Positions 35,313-44,045 of a DNA stretch of 64,000 nucleotides are shown here, one piece after another. The notes beneath the pieces are model-generated. The model was not told the DNA's origin. It was given only the letters and a program-made list of their open reading frames with translations, and searched no databases. A program made the position numbers and the translations under genes. The stretch comes from Bacteroidaceae bacterium (GTDB lineage Bacteria; Bacteroidota; Bacteroidia; Bacteroidales; Bacteroidaceae): contig JAIKZH010000012.1 of the NCBI GenBank assembly GCA_024682395.1, forward strand, positions 1 through 64,000, written 5' to 3'. The stretch's first letter is position 1; every line of letters starts with the position of its first letter.

Positions 35313-38300
35313 ATGCAAGTAAAACAAAATAACTACCGTTTTTTGTGTACGTTGTTATTGTCATTATGTTCTTTAGCTTTTTATGCTCAAAAACATAATT
35401 ATGACGATAAAATCTATCAAACTCAGAATGGCGGAATGGTAGATAGTCCTACAGGAGAATTTACAGTATCTCCGATGGGACAGGCAACGTATGAATATCC
35501 TATTAAACTTCCTGAAGGAACTGGAAGTATAAGTCCTAAACTTTCTTTATGTTATAGCAGTTCTACACGACAAGGATCATTTGGCTATGGATCAGATTTA
35601 AGTGGTTTGTCGATGATAAGTCGTGTCCCTGCAGATATAATACACGATGGATTTCCAGGTAGTGTAGATATCAACTCTTCACGATTTGCTCTTGATGGTA
35701 ATCGTTTGATAGAAATAGAACGTAATGAGGAATACATCACATATGCAACAGAGAATAATAATTATGCTCGAATACGTGCATATGGTGATGAAAACTCTCC
35801 AAGTTACTTTGTAATGCAAACCAAGGATGGTTTGACCTATACATTTAGATCAGACAAAGAACTGGTTACAGATATAACGGAAGCCTTATTTTGGGTATTG
35901 ACAAAGGTGGTTGATACCTCTGGTAATTATTTTACAGTTGAATATGAAGGCGAAGCAAGAGATCATATAATATTTCCTAAAAGAATAGATTATACTGGTA
36001 ATGAAAATAATTCTATAGGACCTAATGTTAGTGTAAGGATAAATGCTGGAACAGGTTACCAACCTGTTAAATATGTATCGGGTATTCGTGTCGGTTCTAA
36101 ATTAATAAGTAGCATTGCCGTTTATAAAGATTTAAAACCGATCTACTCTTATTCGTTTACTTATTCAAATACTAATGACGATAAACGATATTATTTAACG
36201 TCAATTAGTGAATATAATAAAGATAATAAAGTCGCTAAAAAGACGAATTTTGAATGGTCAATGGATGAATTGTCGAATCCTAATTCTCAAAGATTCTACA
36301 ATAGGCTTATTAATAAAGCAACCTTGACTATGGGTGATTTTAATGGTGATGGTAAAACAGACTTTATTGCTACACCTCAAGATTCCAAAGCTGGATGGAA
36401 TGGTTACCATTTATTCTTAAGTGAAGGAGATTCATTGCGCTTTTCTCACTCTGGCAATTTTGTGTTTAATACAGTAGAACAAGTCCATAGTGCAGATTAT
36501 AATGGTGATGGATATGATGATATTATTGTTCTGCTAAAAGATGATAGATTCTACAAAACTTATCTGTATATATCAAAACAAGAGGGTGATGATTGTAGTT
36601 TTGAAAATCCTCGATTGATAAGAACAGATCCAAATAAATATAGTATTCAACCGATGGAGTTGAATGGTGATGGTATCATGGATTTGTTCGTCTGGTATCC
36701 AAATAATTATGAATGTGGAACTTATTGTTCACAATATAATAATGGTATATTTACCCCTTTGTCAAAGTATATATACAACACAAACCTGACAAAGTGGGAT
36801 CAGGTTATGTTTATAGATTATAATGGTGATGGAATAACCGATATAATGAATCTTAATGATAAAGGTTATACCATTGTACCTTCTGATGGTAAAGGTAATC
36901 TTTCTCGTAATCTAATAATAGAATCATATCCAGATAAATACTACTATGTCTCTACTGGTGATTTTAATGCAGATGGTAAGACCGATTTGTTAGTTACAGG
37001 TAAGGTTAATGATAAGAATATTAAAGATTGGACAAGACTCATATCTGATGGAACTGGTAAATATAGTAATGTTAAGATAACAGAGTCTGGTAATCAAATA
37101 GATATGGAAAAACAACAAGTCCATGTCTATGATATTAATGGTGATGGATATGATGATGCTTTAATAGTTAATCGTGTCACAGATAGAAAAAAAGAATTCC
37201 AAGCTAAATATTATTTAACTGTTGGTGATAATACCTCTTGGGAAATGTCTGGTAATGTGCCAATTAATGCTCTTGATAGATCAATATTATATTTCGGAGA
37301 CTTTAACGGTGATGGAAAAAAAGACATTTTAACTACCTCTAATTGGAAAATCACACAAGCAAACTATTATAACAATCATTGGGATATCTGGCCTGGATAT
37401 GATCTTGTTCCGATGTTTGAGGAATCTAATAATCTCATAACAAAGATTACCGACTGTATGGGTAATACTACTGAGATTATTTATAAGCCAATGAGCGACC
37501 CTGCAGTTCACAAGCGTGGTAATAATGCAGATTATCCTGTCAGTTCATTCAATTCCTCATGGCCTTTGGTGTATCGTGTAATAACTCCTGACGGAATTGG
37601 TAGTAGGAAAACAGTACAATATAATTATGAGAATGCTCTCCGTCATTATCGTGGTCGTGGAGTCCTCGGTTTTGAACGCATCACAACTTCCGATTTTAGA
37701 ACAAATGCATGGACAGCACAATATAGTACGATTCATCCTACAACGTATATGCTTCTTCCATCATCTAAACTTAGTTTTATTGGTGATAAAGTATTGTCTG
37801 AAAGCTATACATTTTATAATCTTGCTCTAAGTCCTGATACTTCTGCCGTATTCTCTCTTCTTCCTTCTTGTACGACTGAAATTAGTTATGAATATAATTC
37901 TCAGCAGAAGATAAAAGAAGTTCAGACTTCGATGACATATGATGACTTTGGTAACCTTTTAAAGTCTGTCACTAAGGATGAAAACACCACTACAACTGTT
38001 ACCAATGTATATTGTAATGATTTGGAACGTTGGTACTTAGGTCGTCTAACATCTTCAGCAGTAACGAGGAAAACAAATGGAGTTTCAGCTCCAAATCATA
38101 AAACAACCTATGAATATGATTCAGAAACAGGTTTGCTCTCATCAGAGACATTAGACCCTACTAGTAAGAAATATGGATTTAAGAAGACCTATAAACGCGA
38201 TCAGTTTGGTAATATCATAGAAAGTACTATCGCTCCGTTACAGACTGGCGATGCTCCACGTACAACTAAGACTACGTATGATACAAATGGACAATATGTA

Positions 38301-41300
38301 ATAAGCGAAACTAATAGTCTTGGATTTACAACAACTAATACTATAGATCCAATAACTGGATTATTAAAACAATCTAAGGATGCTAATGGTAATGTCGTGA
38401 ACTATGAGTATGACCCATTAGGACGTGTGAAACGCCAATCAAATGCTCTTGGTTCTTCGTATACGATAACTGGTTGGAGTGAAGGTATGGAAGATACTCC
38501 TGCCAATTCATTATATTTCATTTATTCAGAATCAACAGGCACTCCATGTTCATGGAAATACTATGATTGTCTTGGACGTGAAGTGAGAAGCGTGATTGAA
38601 GATCCTACAGGTACAAAACTTATTTATGCAGATATTGTATATAATCCACAAGGACAAATTGAAAAATCCTCAGACCCATATTTTAAAGGAAGTACATCAA
38701 TATGTTGGACAACCAATGAATATGATGCTTGTGGTAGATTAATCAAAACAACCTCACCTGACGGAAGTTGTATAACTACTACATACAATGGATTAGTAAC
38801 TACGGTGACAGATCCGTTAGGTCATACCTCTTCTAAAGAAATAGACAAGAATGGTCACTTAGTACGTAGTACTGATGCAAATGGAGTTTCTTTGGAATAT
38901 GTCTATGATGCAGCTGGAAATAATACGGAAATTCATGGTCCACGTACTACTATTATCATGCAATATGATAGAAACGGAAATCGTATTTCTCTTGACGATC
39001 CAGATGCGGGATTAACTAAATCTGAATACAATGCATTTGGAGAATTAGTGAAAGTTACGAGCGATAAGGGTATAATCCAGTATAAATATGATAATGGTGG
39101 ACGTTTGATAAAAGAAATACGCCCAGATATAACAATCACCAGCACTTATGACACGCAGTTAAAGGGATGTCTTTCTTCAACCCAAACATCAGAAGGTATT
39201 GTTCATTCATATATTTATGACCAATATGGAAGAATTCTTAATGAGAAACTTATAGAGGGTAGCACTCAAAAACAATTCTCAGTTGGTTATACATACAACT
39301 CAATCAATAAGATAAGTACTATAACCTATCCTTCCTCTTCATTAGTAGTAAAACGGGAGTATTCAGAAACTGGTATGCTTCAAACCGTGAAGAATGCTCA
39401 AACTGGTCATGTTTATTGGCAAGTAGATCCTTTGAATATTTCTGCGAAGGGACAGGTTGAAAGTGAGACCTTTGGTAATGGCTTGATAACAGATTCTCAT
39501 TACGATTTATATTCTGGTCATTTGACAAACAGAGTAGTACGTAATTCTAATAATCAATTGTTAAATTGGACTTATAATTTCGATTATAATGGAAATCTGC
39601 TTGAACGTCGTGATAATAAACGTGGACTGAGTGAAACCTTTACATACGATGATTTGAATCGCCTTCATACTGCATCAAAGAATGGTACTCAGTATCAACG
39701 TATGGAATATGATGCAGCAGGAAATATCATCTATAAATCCGATGTAGGTACATATACATACATAGATGGAACAAATAGAATTGCTTCAGTCACAGCAGAT
39801 AATTATCAACCTAAAGAATGGGATTATATTGAATATACTTCATTCAATAAGATATCAGGAATAGGCGCAAATGGCGACCGTCTGCTTCTTCGTTATGGAC
39901 CAGAACAACAACGTGTATATGCTCAACTAAGAAAAAATGGTAAAACATCAAGTTATTACTATTTTGGAGATATCTATGAAGAAATTGATGATGATTATGG
40001 TGAAATAACCAAAAAATGTTATATCTTTGCAGGTAGCAAACGTATCGCCTTAGTAGAGACTAAGAGCGACAATGTTAATGACGAGACTCATGTGTATTAT
40101 TTCCATCAGGATCATCTTGGCTCCGTTATCGCTTACACCAATGAAACAGGTGATATAGTTGCTGAGTTGAGCTATGATGCATGGGGACGTCGACGTAATG
40201 CTGATACATGGGAATTCTATGACAATATATCCGATGCAAACGCTCTTGATGACTATGGTTTTGGAGAACATGAGCATATCGACTTATTTGAAATAGTAAA
40301 TATGGATGGTAGAATGTACGACCCAGTGTTGGGACGTTTCCTTTCACCAGACCCATATGTGCAGGCTCCTGAATTCACTCAGAGTTTCAATCGTTATGCT
40401 TATTGTATTAATAATCCATTATCGCTGATAGACCCAACAGGATATAGTTGGCTCAGTAAGAACTGGAAATCAATCTTTGCTTCGTGTGTTGGTATTGCCG
40501 TATCAATACTAACAGCAGGCTCAACATCTGGTCTTACTATCGCTATCATAGCAGGCGCTGCAGGAGGCGCAGCAGGAGCCTTTGCTGGTGCGTTATTGAA
40601 TGGCGCTAATTTCAACCAAATTCTAAAATCTACTTTCAGTGGAGGTTTTTGGGGCGCTGTTTCTGGTTTGGCAAATTATGCAGCAGGTTCTGGAAAACTA
40701 TTGGCACGATTAGCAAAGCATACATTATTCGAAGGTGCCATTGAAGGTGCCAAAGGAGGTAATGTCCTTCATGGAATGATGATGGGTGCAGTCTCAAGTG
40801 GCGGTGGTGAATTAATTTCTACTAAATTATCTTCATTTGGTAAGGTGGCTAAAATTGCAGCCAATGCTGTATTAAGTGGTACTGTATCTGAAATAGGTGG
40901 AGGAAAATTTGCTAATGGCGCTATAACAGGAGCATTTAGCATGATGTTTAATCACTATATGCATAACATAATAATAAAACGAATGACAAAAAATCAGATT
41001 GCAAGATTTGCTGCACAGTTGATAGTGAAGTCTTTTGCGCCTGAGCGTCAACAAAAGCTGAAAGTTGCTATTGAGGCTGACGGAGTATTGACATTTGAAG
41101 AAGCAATGTGTTGGTATCAGTATGGTGATGGAAGTGATATAACAGTAGATGCCTCTAAACTGAACTTGAAACGACTGAATGTCTCAGATTATACAGTAAA
41201 TGAAGAAGAATCTTATCAATGTTTTACAATAAAAGATGCTAAGAACGGAGACAATGAAGCACTTGTTTATGGAAAACTTGGTGTAACAAGACAGAAAGAT

Positions 41301-41456
41301 GATTCTTTTATAATAACACCTGATACATATGATTTCAATATAGAAACGCATGATCTGTTTACAGAACGTAATTTAGGAACTGTCGTTTCTGCTATACTTC
41401 ATGGACCTGGCTTATCTTTCAATATAAATTTTAAAGGCGTATGGAGAAAAAAATAG
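35313..41456 (+). CDS. RHS/YD-repeat polymorphic toxin with colicin M-like C-terminal domain
   Basis: A 2047-aa protein. Signal peptide 1-25; SpvB-like N-terminal region (~45-150); seven FG-GAP-type Asp loops of D-x-N-x-D-G-x2-D form between ~340 and ~670; YD repeats ~900-1640; RHS core-associated sequence DPVLGRFLSPDP...DPTGYSW (~1669-1712); a Gly/Ala-rich stretch (~1725-1800); a hinge with GKFANGAITGAF and NH (~1863-1880); then a ~160-aa tip. The tip ends with D2004-T-Y2006-D2007-F-N-x2-T-H2013, the colicin M active-site pattern (D226, Y228, D229, H235) with identical spacing. Colicin M hydrolyses lipid II. The Arg after the His is Asp here, with Arg2019 nearby. The tip is predicted to be a cell-wall toxin; export route unknown. 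Confidence 0.85.
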   Translation: MQVKQNNYRFLCTLLLSLCSLAFYAQKHNYDDKIYQTQNGGMVDSPTGEFTVSPMGQATYEYPIKLPEGTGSISPKLSLCYSSSTRQGSFGYGSDLSGLSMISRVPADIIHDGFPGSVDINSSRFALDGNRLIEIERNEEYITYATENNNYARIRAYGDENSPSYFVMQTKDGLTYTFRSDKELVTDITEALFWVLTKVVDTSGNYFTVEYEGEARDHIIFPKRIDYTGNENNSIGPNVSVRINAGTGYQPVKYVSGIRVGSKLISSIAVYKDLKPIYSYSFTYSNTNDDKRYYLTSISEYNKDNKVAKKTNFEWSMDELSNPNSQRFYNRLINKATLTMGDFNGDGKTDFIATPQDSKAGWNGYHLFLSEGDSLRFSHSGNFVFNTVEQVHSADYNGDGYDDIIVLLKDDRFYKTYLYISKQEGDDCSFENPRLIRTDPNKYSIQPMELNGDGIMDLFVWYPNNYECGTYCSQYNNGIFTPLSKYIYNTNLTKWDQVMFIDYNGDGITDIMNLNDKGYTIVPSDGKGNLSRNLIIESYPDKYYYVSTGDFNADGKTDLLVTGKVNDKNIKDWTRLISDGTGKYSNVKITESGNQIDMEKQQVHVYDINGDGYDDALIVNRVTDRKKEFQAKYYLTVGDNTSWEMSGNVPINALDRSILYFGDFNGDGKKDILTTSNWKITQANYYNNHWDIWPGYDLVPMFEESNNLITKITDCMGNTTEIIYKPMSDPAVHKRGNNADYPVSSFNSSWPLVYRVITPDGIGSRKTVQYNYENALRHYRGRGVLGFERITTSDFRTNAWTAQYSTIHPTTYMLLPSSKLSFIGDKVLSESYTFYNLALSPDTSAVFSLLPSCTTEISYEYNSQQKIKEVQTSMTYDDFGNLLKSVTKDENTTTTVTNVYCNDLERWYLGRLTSSAVTRKTNGVSAPNHKTTYEYDSETGLLSSETLDPTSKKYGFKKTYKRDQFGNIIESTIAPLQTGDAPRTTKTTYDTNGQYVISETNSLGFTTTNTIDPITGLLKQSKDANGNVVNYEYDPLGRVKRQSNALGSSYTITGWSEGMEDTPANSLYFIYSESTGTPCSWKYYDCLGREVRSVIEDPTGTKLIYADIVYNPQGQIEKSSDPYFKGSTSICWTTNEYDACGRLIKTTSPDGSCITTTYNGLVTTVTDPLGHTSSKEIDKNGHLVRSTDANGVSLEYVYDAAGNNTEIHGPRTTIIMQYDRNGNRISLDDPDAGLTKSEYNAFGELVKVTSDKGIIQYKYDNGGRLIKEIRPDITITSTYDTQLKGCLSSTQTSEGIVHSYIYDQYGRILNEKLIEGSTQKQFSVGYTYNSINKISTITYPSSSLVVKREYSETGMLQTVKNAQTGHVYWQVDPLNISAKGQVESETFGNGLITDSHYDLYSGHLTNRVVRNSNNQLLNWTYNFDYNGNLLERRDNKRGLSETFTYDDLNRLHTASKNGTQYQRMEYDAAGNIIYKSDVGTYTYIDGTNRIASVTADNYQPKEWDYIEYTSFNKISGIGANGDRLLLRYGPEQQRVYAQLRKNGKTSSYYYFGDIYEEIDDDYGEITKKCYIFAGSKRIALVETKSDNVNDETHVYYFHQDHLGSVIAYTNETGDIVAELSYDAWGRRRNADTWEFYDNISDANALDDYGFGEHEHIDLFEIVNMDGRMYDPVLGRFLSPDPYVQAPEFTQSFNRYAYCINNPLSLIDPTGYSWLSKNWKSIFASCVGIAVSILTAGSTSGLTIAIIAGAAGGAAGAFAGALLNGANFNQILKSTFSGGFWGAVSGLANYAAGSGKLLARLAKHTLFEGAIEGAKGGNVLHGMMMGAVSSGGGELISTKLSSFGKVAKIAANAVLSGTVSEIGGGKFANGAITGAFSMMFNHYMHNIIIKRMTKNQIARFAAQLIVKSFAPERQQKLKVAIEADGVLTFEEAMCWYQYGDGSDITVDASKLNLKRLNVSDYTVNEEESYQCFTIKDAKNGDNEALVYGKLGVTRQKDDSFIITPDTYDFNIETHDLFTERNLGTVVSAILHGPGLSFNINFKGVWRKK

Positions 41457-41962
41457 TAAAAAGAAGAATTAAAATTGGATGGATTTTAGTTTTATCTTCA
41501 ATATTGTTTATTATGAGTTGTGATGACCTCCCTAAGGAATATGACTATTATTATTTTAATGGTGAATTAGGAAAGATTATTGATGGAACAATTCGTGATG
41601 ATGGAACTATTACTATGGACGTCTTAATATATCCTGATGTACAAAAGGTAAAAGAGTATGATGATTTCATTCTTGCGTATCAGATTCCTAATATTTCGGA
41701 TTATTATAAACGTCCATTTAAAAAAACGTTTGATCCTGAGTTATATGATAGTTTGGAATGGAAACATCATTGCGACAGTATAAATCATAGGATTGATAGA
41801 AATCGTAAGTTTAAGGAGTGTTATTGGATAATACAGAAGCGTACTAAAAAGGTTTATGGTCCTTTAACAAAGAAAGAGTATGATAGGTTATGCATTAAAC
41901 TTGATGTGAAGAAAAAGGTCAATGATGGTAAAGACATCCGTATTTATTGGATGGGACGTTAG
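41441..41962 (+). CDS. Lipoprotein, candidate immunity protein for the RHS colicin M-like toxin
   Basis: A 173-aa protein with a basic start, hydrophobic segment and lipobox IMSC (Cys27), followed by two Asp. The gene overlaps the 3' end of the RHS gene by 16 nt, the usual place of an immunity gene. The body has no recognised domain, but a stretch containing CYWI and GPLTKKEYDRLC is shared with the lipoprotein at 49456-49983. A periplasm-facing lipid anchor suits protection against an enzyme that acts on lipid II. Immunity is inferred from position, anchoring and the paralogue. Confidence 0.75.
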   Translation: MEKKIVKRRIKIGWILVLSSILFIMSCDDLPKEYDYYYFNGELGKIIDGTIRDDGTITMDVLIYPDVQKVKEYDDFILAYQIPNISDYYKRPFKKTFDPELYDSLEWKHHCDSINHRIDRNRKFKECYWIIQKRTKKVYGPLTKKEYDRLCIKLDVKKKVNDGKDIRIYWMGR

Positions 41963-41989
41963 GACATCATACGACAAGATTGCATTATA

Positions 41990-42025
41990 TTGTATGTGGG
42001 CACATTTCATGGTGCTCACATACAA
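41990..42025 (+). terminator. Hairpin after the immunity lipoprotein gene
   Basis: TTGTATGTGGGCAC and GTGCTCACATACAA form a 14-bp stem with one G-U pair. No U-tract follows, so it may stabilise the mRNA end instead of stopping transcription. Confidence 0.55.
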
Positions 42026-42097
42026 AACGCATAACATTAAAAACAAGTAAATCATAACTACCTGTTAGGTTAAATTCATCAAAAAGGAGATTTTAAA

Positions 42098-42142
42098 TTC
42101 TTCTTTAACAATTGGCCTACTAAAGAGGATGTTGTAAAATGA
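42098..42142 (+). pseudogene. 3'-end scrap of a third immunity-lipoprotein gene
   Basis: The DNA reads FFFNNWPTKEDVVK and a stop, the same ending as the lipoprotein at 49456-49983. Over about 55 bp (42098-42151 against 49938-49992) only about three bases differ, and the match continues past the stop. The rest of the gene is gone. Confidence 0.85.
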
Positions 42143-42194
42143 TTCTCAAATAGCAAATTCTAAGTAAAAGATTATTAAGAATCAAACGAAAACA

Positions 42195-43418
42195 ATGAAA
42201 ATAAAAACAATTATATCATTTATGTTCGCCATTGTTTTGGTGATCGTAAATATGTCGTGCAGTAGTGAAAATGAAGATATAACTCCTACTGACATTCGTA
42301 AAGAGAAATACGATAATGATGCAATAGCGCAAAAGGCGATTTCGTTTGTGAAATCCTTAAAGGGTACTACAACTCGCGCTGTATCTAACGTTTCTGTTAA
42401 GAATATCCAAAAAATGAATTTGGAGGTGGTTAGTGATACACGTGCAGCAAACACACACGACTTCCCTGATTTTTATTCTGTTGGTTTGGATGACAACATG
42501 GGAACTGTTATTCTCGCAGATAAAAACAATACTATCGCTCCTCTTGGTTACTTCCATGGCGAAAACAATATTGACATCAACGAAGTTCTTGAAGATTCCC
42601 TAAGCACACTCTCGTTTATTGTGCAAATGCTGGTAGAACAGAATCTTGATATGGAAGAAGAAAGTCCTACCGCTAAAACACGTGCAGTGACTAACACTAT
42701 TGTAGAACGTGTCGAACCAAAATGTAAGGTATGGTGGCATCAAGATCCTCCTTTTAATGCATATTGTTTTACAAGTGATGGTATACAAGCTTCTGCGGGT
42801 TGTCTTGCTGTTGCAGGTGCTCAAGCATTGACTGTATTGCGCCCAAATGAACCGATTATCAGTTCATGGGATGCTGTAATAGCAGAAGATCCTGAATGGT
42901 CCATACATTCATCGACAATAACGCCTACTATGAAAGAAATCGCAACATTGATTCATGAAATAGGTGTTAATATAAATACGAAATATGGCGTGGATGTGTC
43001 AGGTGCCCAAAAAAAGGATTTAATTAACTATTTCAAAAGAAAATATGGAATCGTTGATTATGATTGTAAACGTGCTATTGATGTTTTAAAAACACCACAC
43101 GGAGTAATAGTAATTGGGGGCGCAGCTGGAAAGAAAAAGACAGGAATTCTATTTTGGAGGAAAACCAAATACTATGACGGACATGCATTTATAGCCGACG
43201 GATATGTTAAATATGGCAATGTTGGAACAAAGAAAAATGATGATCCATATTATCTGCACATAAACTATGGTTGGGGAAATCGTTATGCAAATGATGCATA
43301 TATCCTTTCCGCAAATAAACATTTTACAGATGACGCACGCATGTATTCTGGAGGTGTTTTATATCAATATGATATTAGTTATGCAACATTTACGTATCCT
43401 TCTGAAAAAAATTGGTAA
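42195..43418 (+). CDS. Lipoprotein C10-family cysteine peptidase
   Basis: A 407-aa protein with lipobox NMSC (Cys22). A pro-region to about residue 195 is followed by the C10 domain with Cys203 in SAGCLAVAGAQ, His330 in YDGHAFIADGY and the HINYGWGN segment. It resembles the Bacteroides fragilis Bfp and Prevotella C10 enzymes but is lipid-anchored and has no T9SS tail. It lies between a toxin-immunity pair and a small lipoprotein gene 24 nt downstream. Its substrates are unknown. Confidence 0.85.
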   Translation: MKIKTIISFMFAIVLVIVNMSCSSENEDITPTDIRKEKYDNDAIAQKAISFVKSLKGTTTRAVSNVSVKNIQKMNLEVVSDTRAANTHDFPDFYSVGLDDNMGTVILADKNNTIAPLGYFHGENNIDINEVLEDSLSTLSFIVQMLVEQNLDMEEESPTAKTRAVTNTIVERVEPKCKVWWHQDPPFNAYCFTSDGIQASAGCLAVAGAQALTVLRPNEPIISSWDAVIAEDPEWSIHSSTITPTMKEIATLIHEIGVNINTKYGVDVSGAQKKDLINYFKRKYGIVDYDCKRAIDVLKTPHGVIVIGGAAGKKKTGILFWRKTKYYDGHAFIADGYVKYGNVGTKKNDDPYYLHINYGWGNRYANDAYILSANKHFTDDARMYSGGVLYQYDISYATFTYPSEKNW

Positions 43419-43442
43419 CGTTTAATCATATATAAAATAATT

Positions 43443-43916
43443 ATGAATACATTATTAATTAAAACTCGAAAGATTTCTTTCCTTGTTATAGTGGCTTTAA
43501 CGATAATTGCTTTGTCATCATGTGGAAAGGACGATTTGATTATGGGATATACGAAATTGATAGAATGGTTCCCTACAGACTATTCACAAATTGATGATAA
43601 TGGAACGATGCGTTATATTGTATCCTCTGATGGAGGTACATTTCAGTTTAATAGTAAAACTTATGATCGTTTATCAATAGGAAGAATATCATTTGAGAGT
43701 GATGGCGAGCAATGGTCTGCCGAAGATGATAAAACTATTACGATTCACAATAGTAGTCATTTTAAGAATGACATTTGTGAAGTGATAGCGAATGATAAAA
43801 TTGTTGAAATTACATTTAATTCCAATGCTTCTCATATGCGAAAAGTTGATATTAAAGTTTATTCAGCAGATGCATATAGTATATTCTCCTTTACACAACA
43901 AACTTCTCAGAAATAA
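43443..43916 (+). CDS. Small lipoprotein next to the C10 peptidase, possible inhibitor
   Basis: A 157-aa protein with lipobox LSSC (Cys27) and a beta-rich body; a DGGTFQF-like stretch recalls BACON/Ig-like domains. No family is certain. In B. fragilis, C10 peptidase genes are paired with small lipoprotein inhibitors, and this gene has the matching position and size, so an inhibitor role is possible but unproven. The unit ends at the terminator 43937-43967. Confidence 0.6.
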   Translation: MNTLLIKTRKISFLVIVALTIIALSSCGKDDLIMGYTKLIEWFPTDYSQIDDNGTMRYIVSSDGGTFQFNSKTYDRLSIGRISFESDGEQWSAEDDKTITIHNSSHFKNDICEVIANDKIVEITFNSNASHMRKVDIKVYSADAYSIFSFTQQTSQK

Positions 43917-43936
43917 CTATTTCTGAGAATAAACAT

Positions 43937-43967
43937 GGACGTATCAATGTGCTTTTTTGATACGTCC
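43937..43967 (+). terminator. Terminator after the C10 peptidase/lipoprotein pair
   Basis: GGACGTATCA and TGATACGTCC form a perfect 10-bp stem followed by TTTTGAATTTATTT. A second palindrome (CTCAGAAAT/ATTTCTGAG) lies just upstream at the gene end. Confidence 0.85.
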
Positions 43968-44045
43968 TTTTGAATTTATTTATCAGAATAGATTTAAAAA
44001 GCAACGAGTAAATTATTATAAGACTAAAGTGATGTTGAATTAAAA

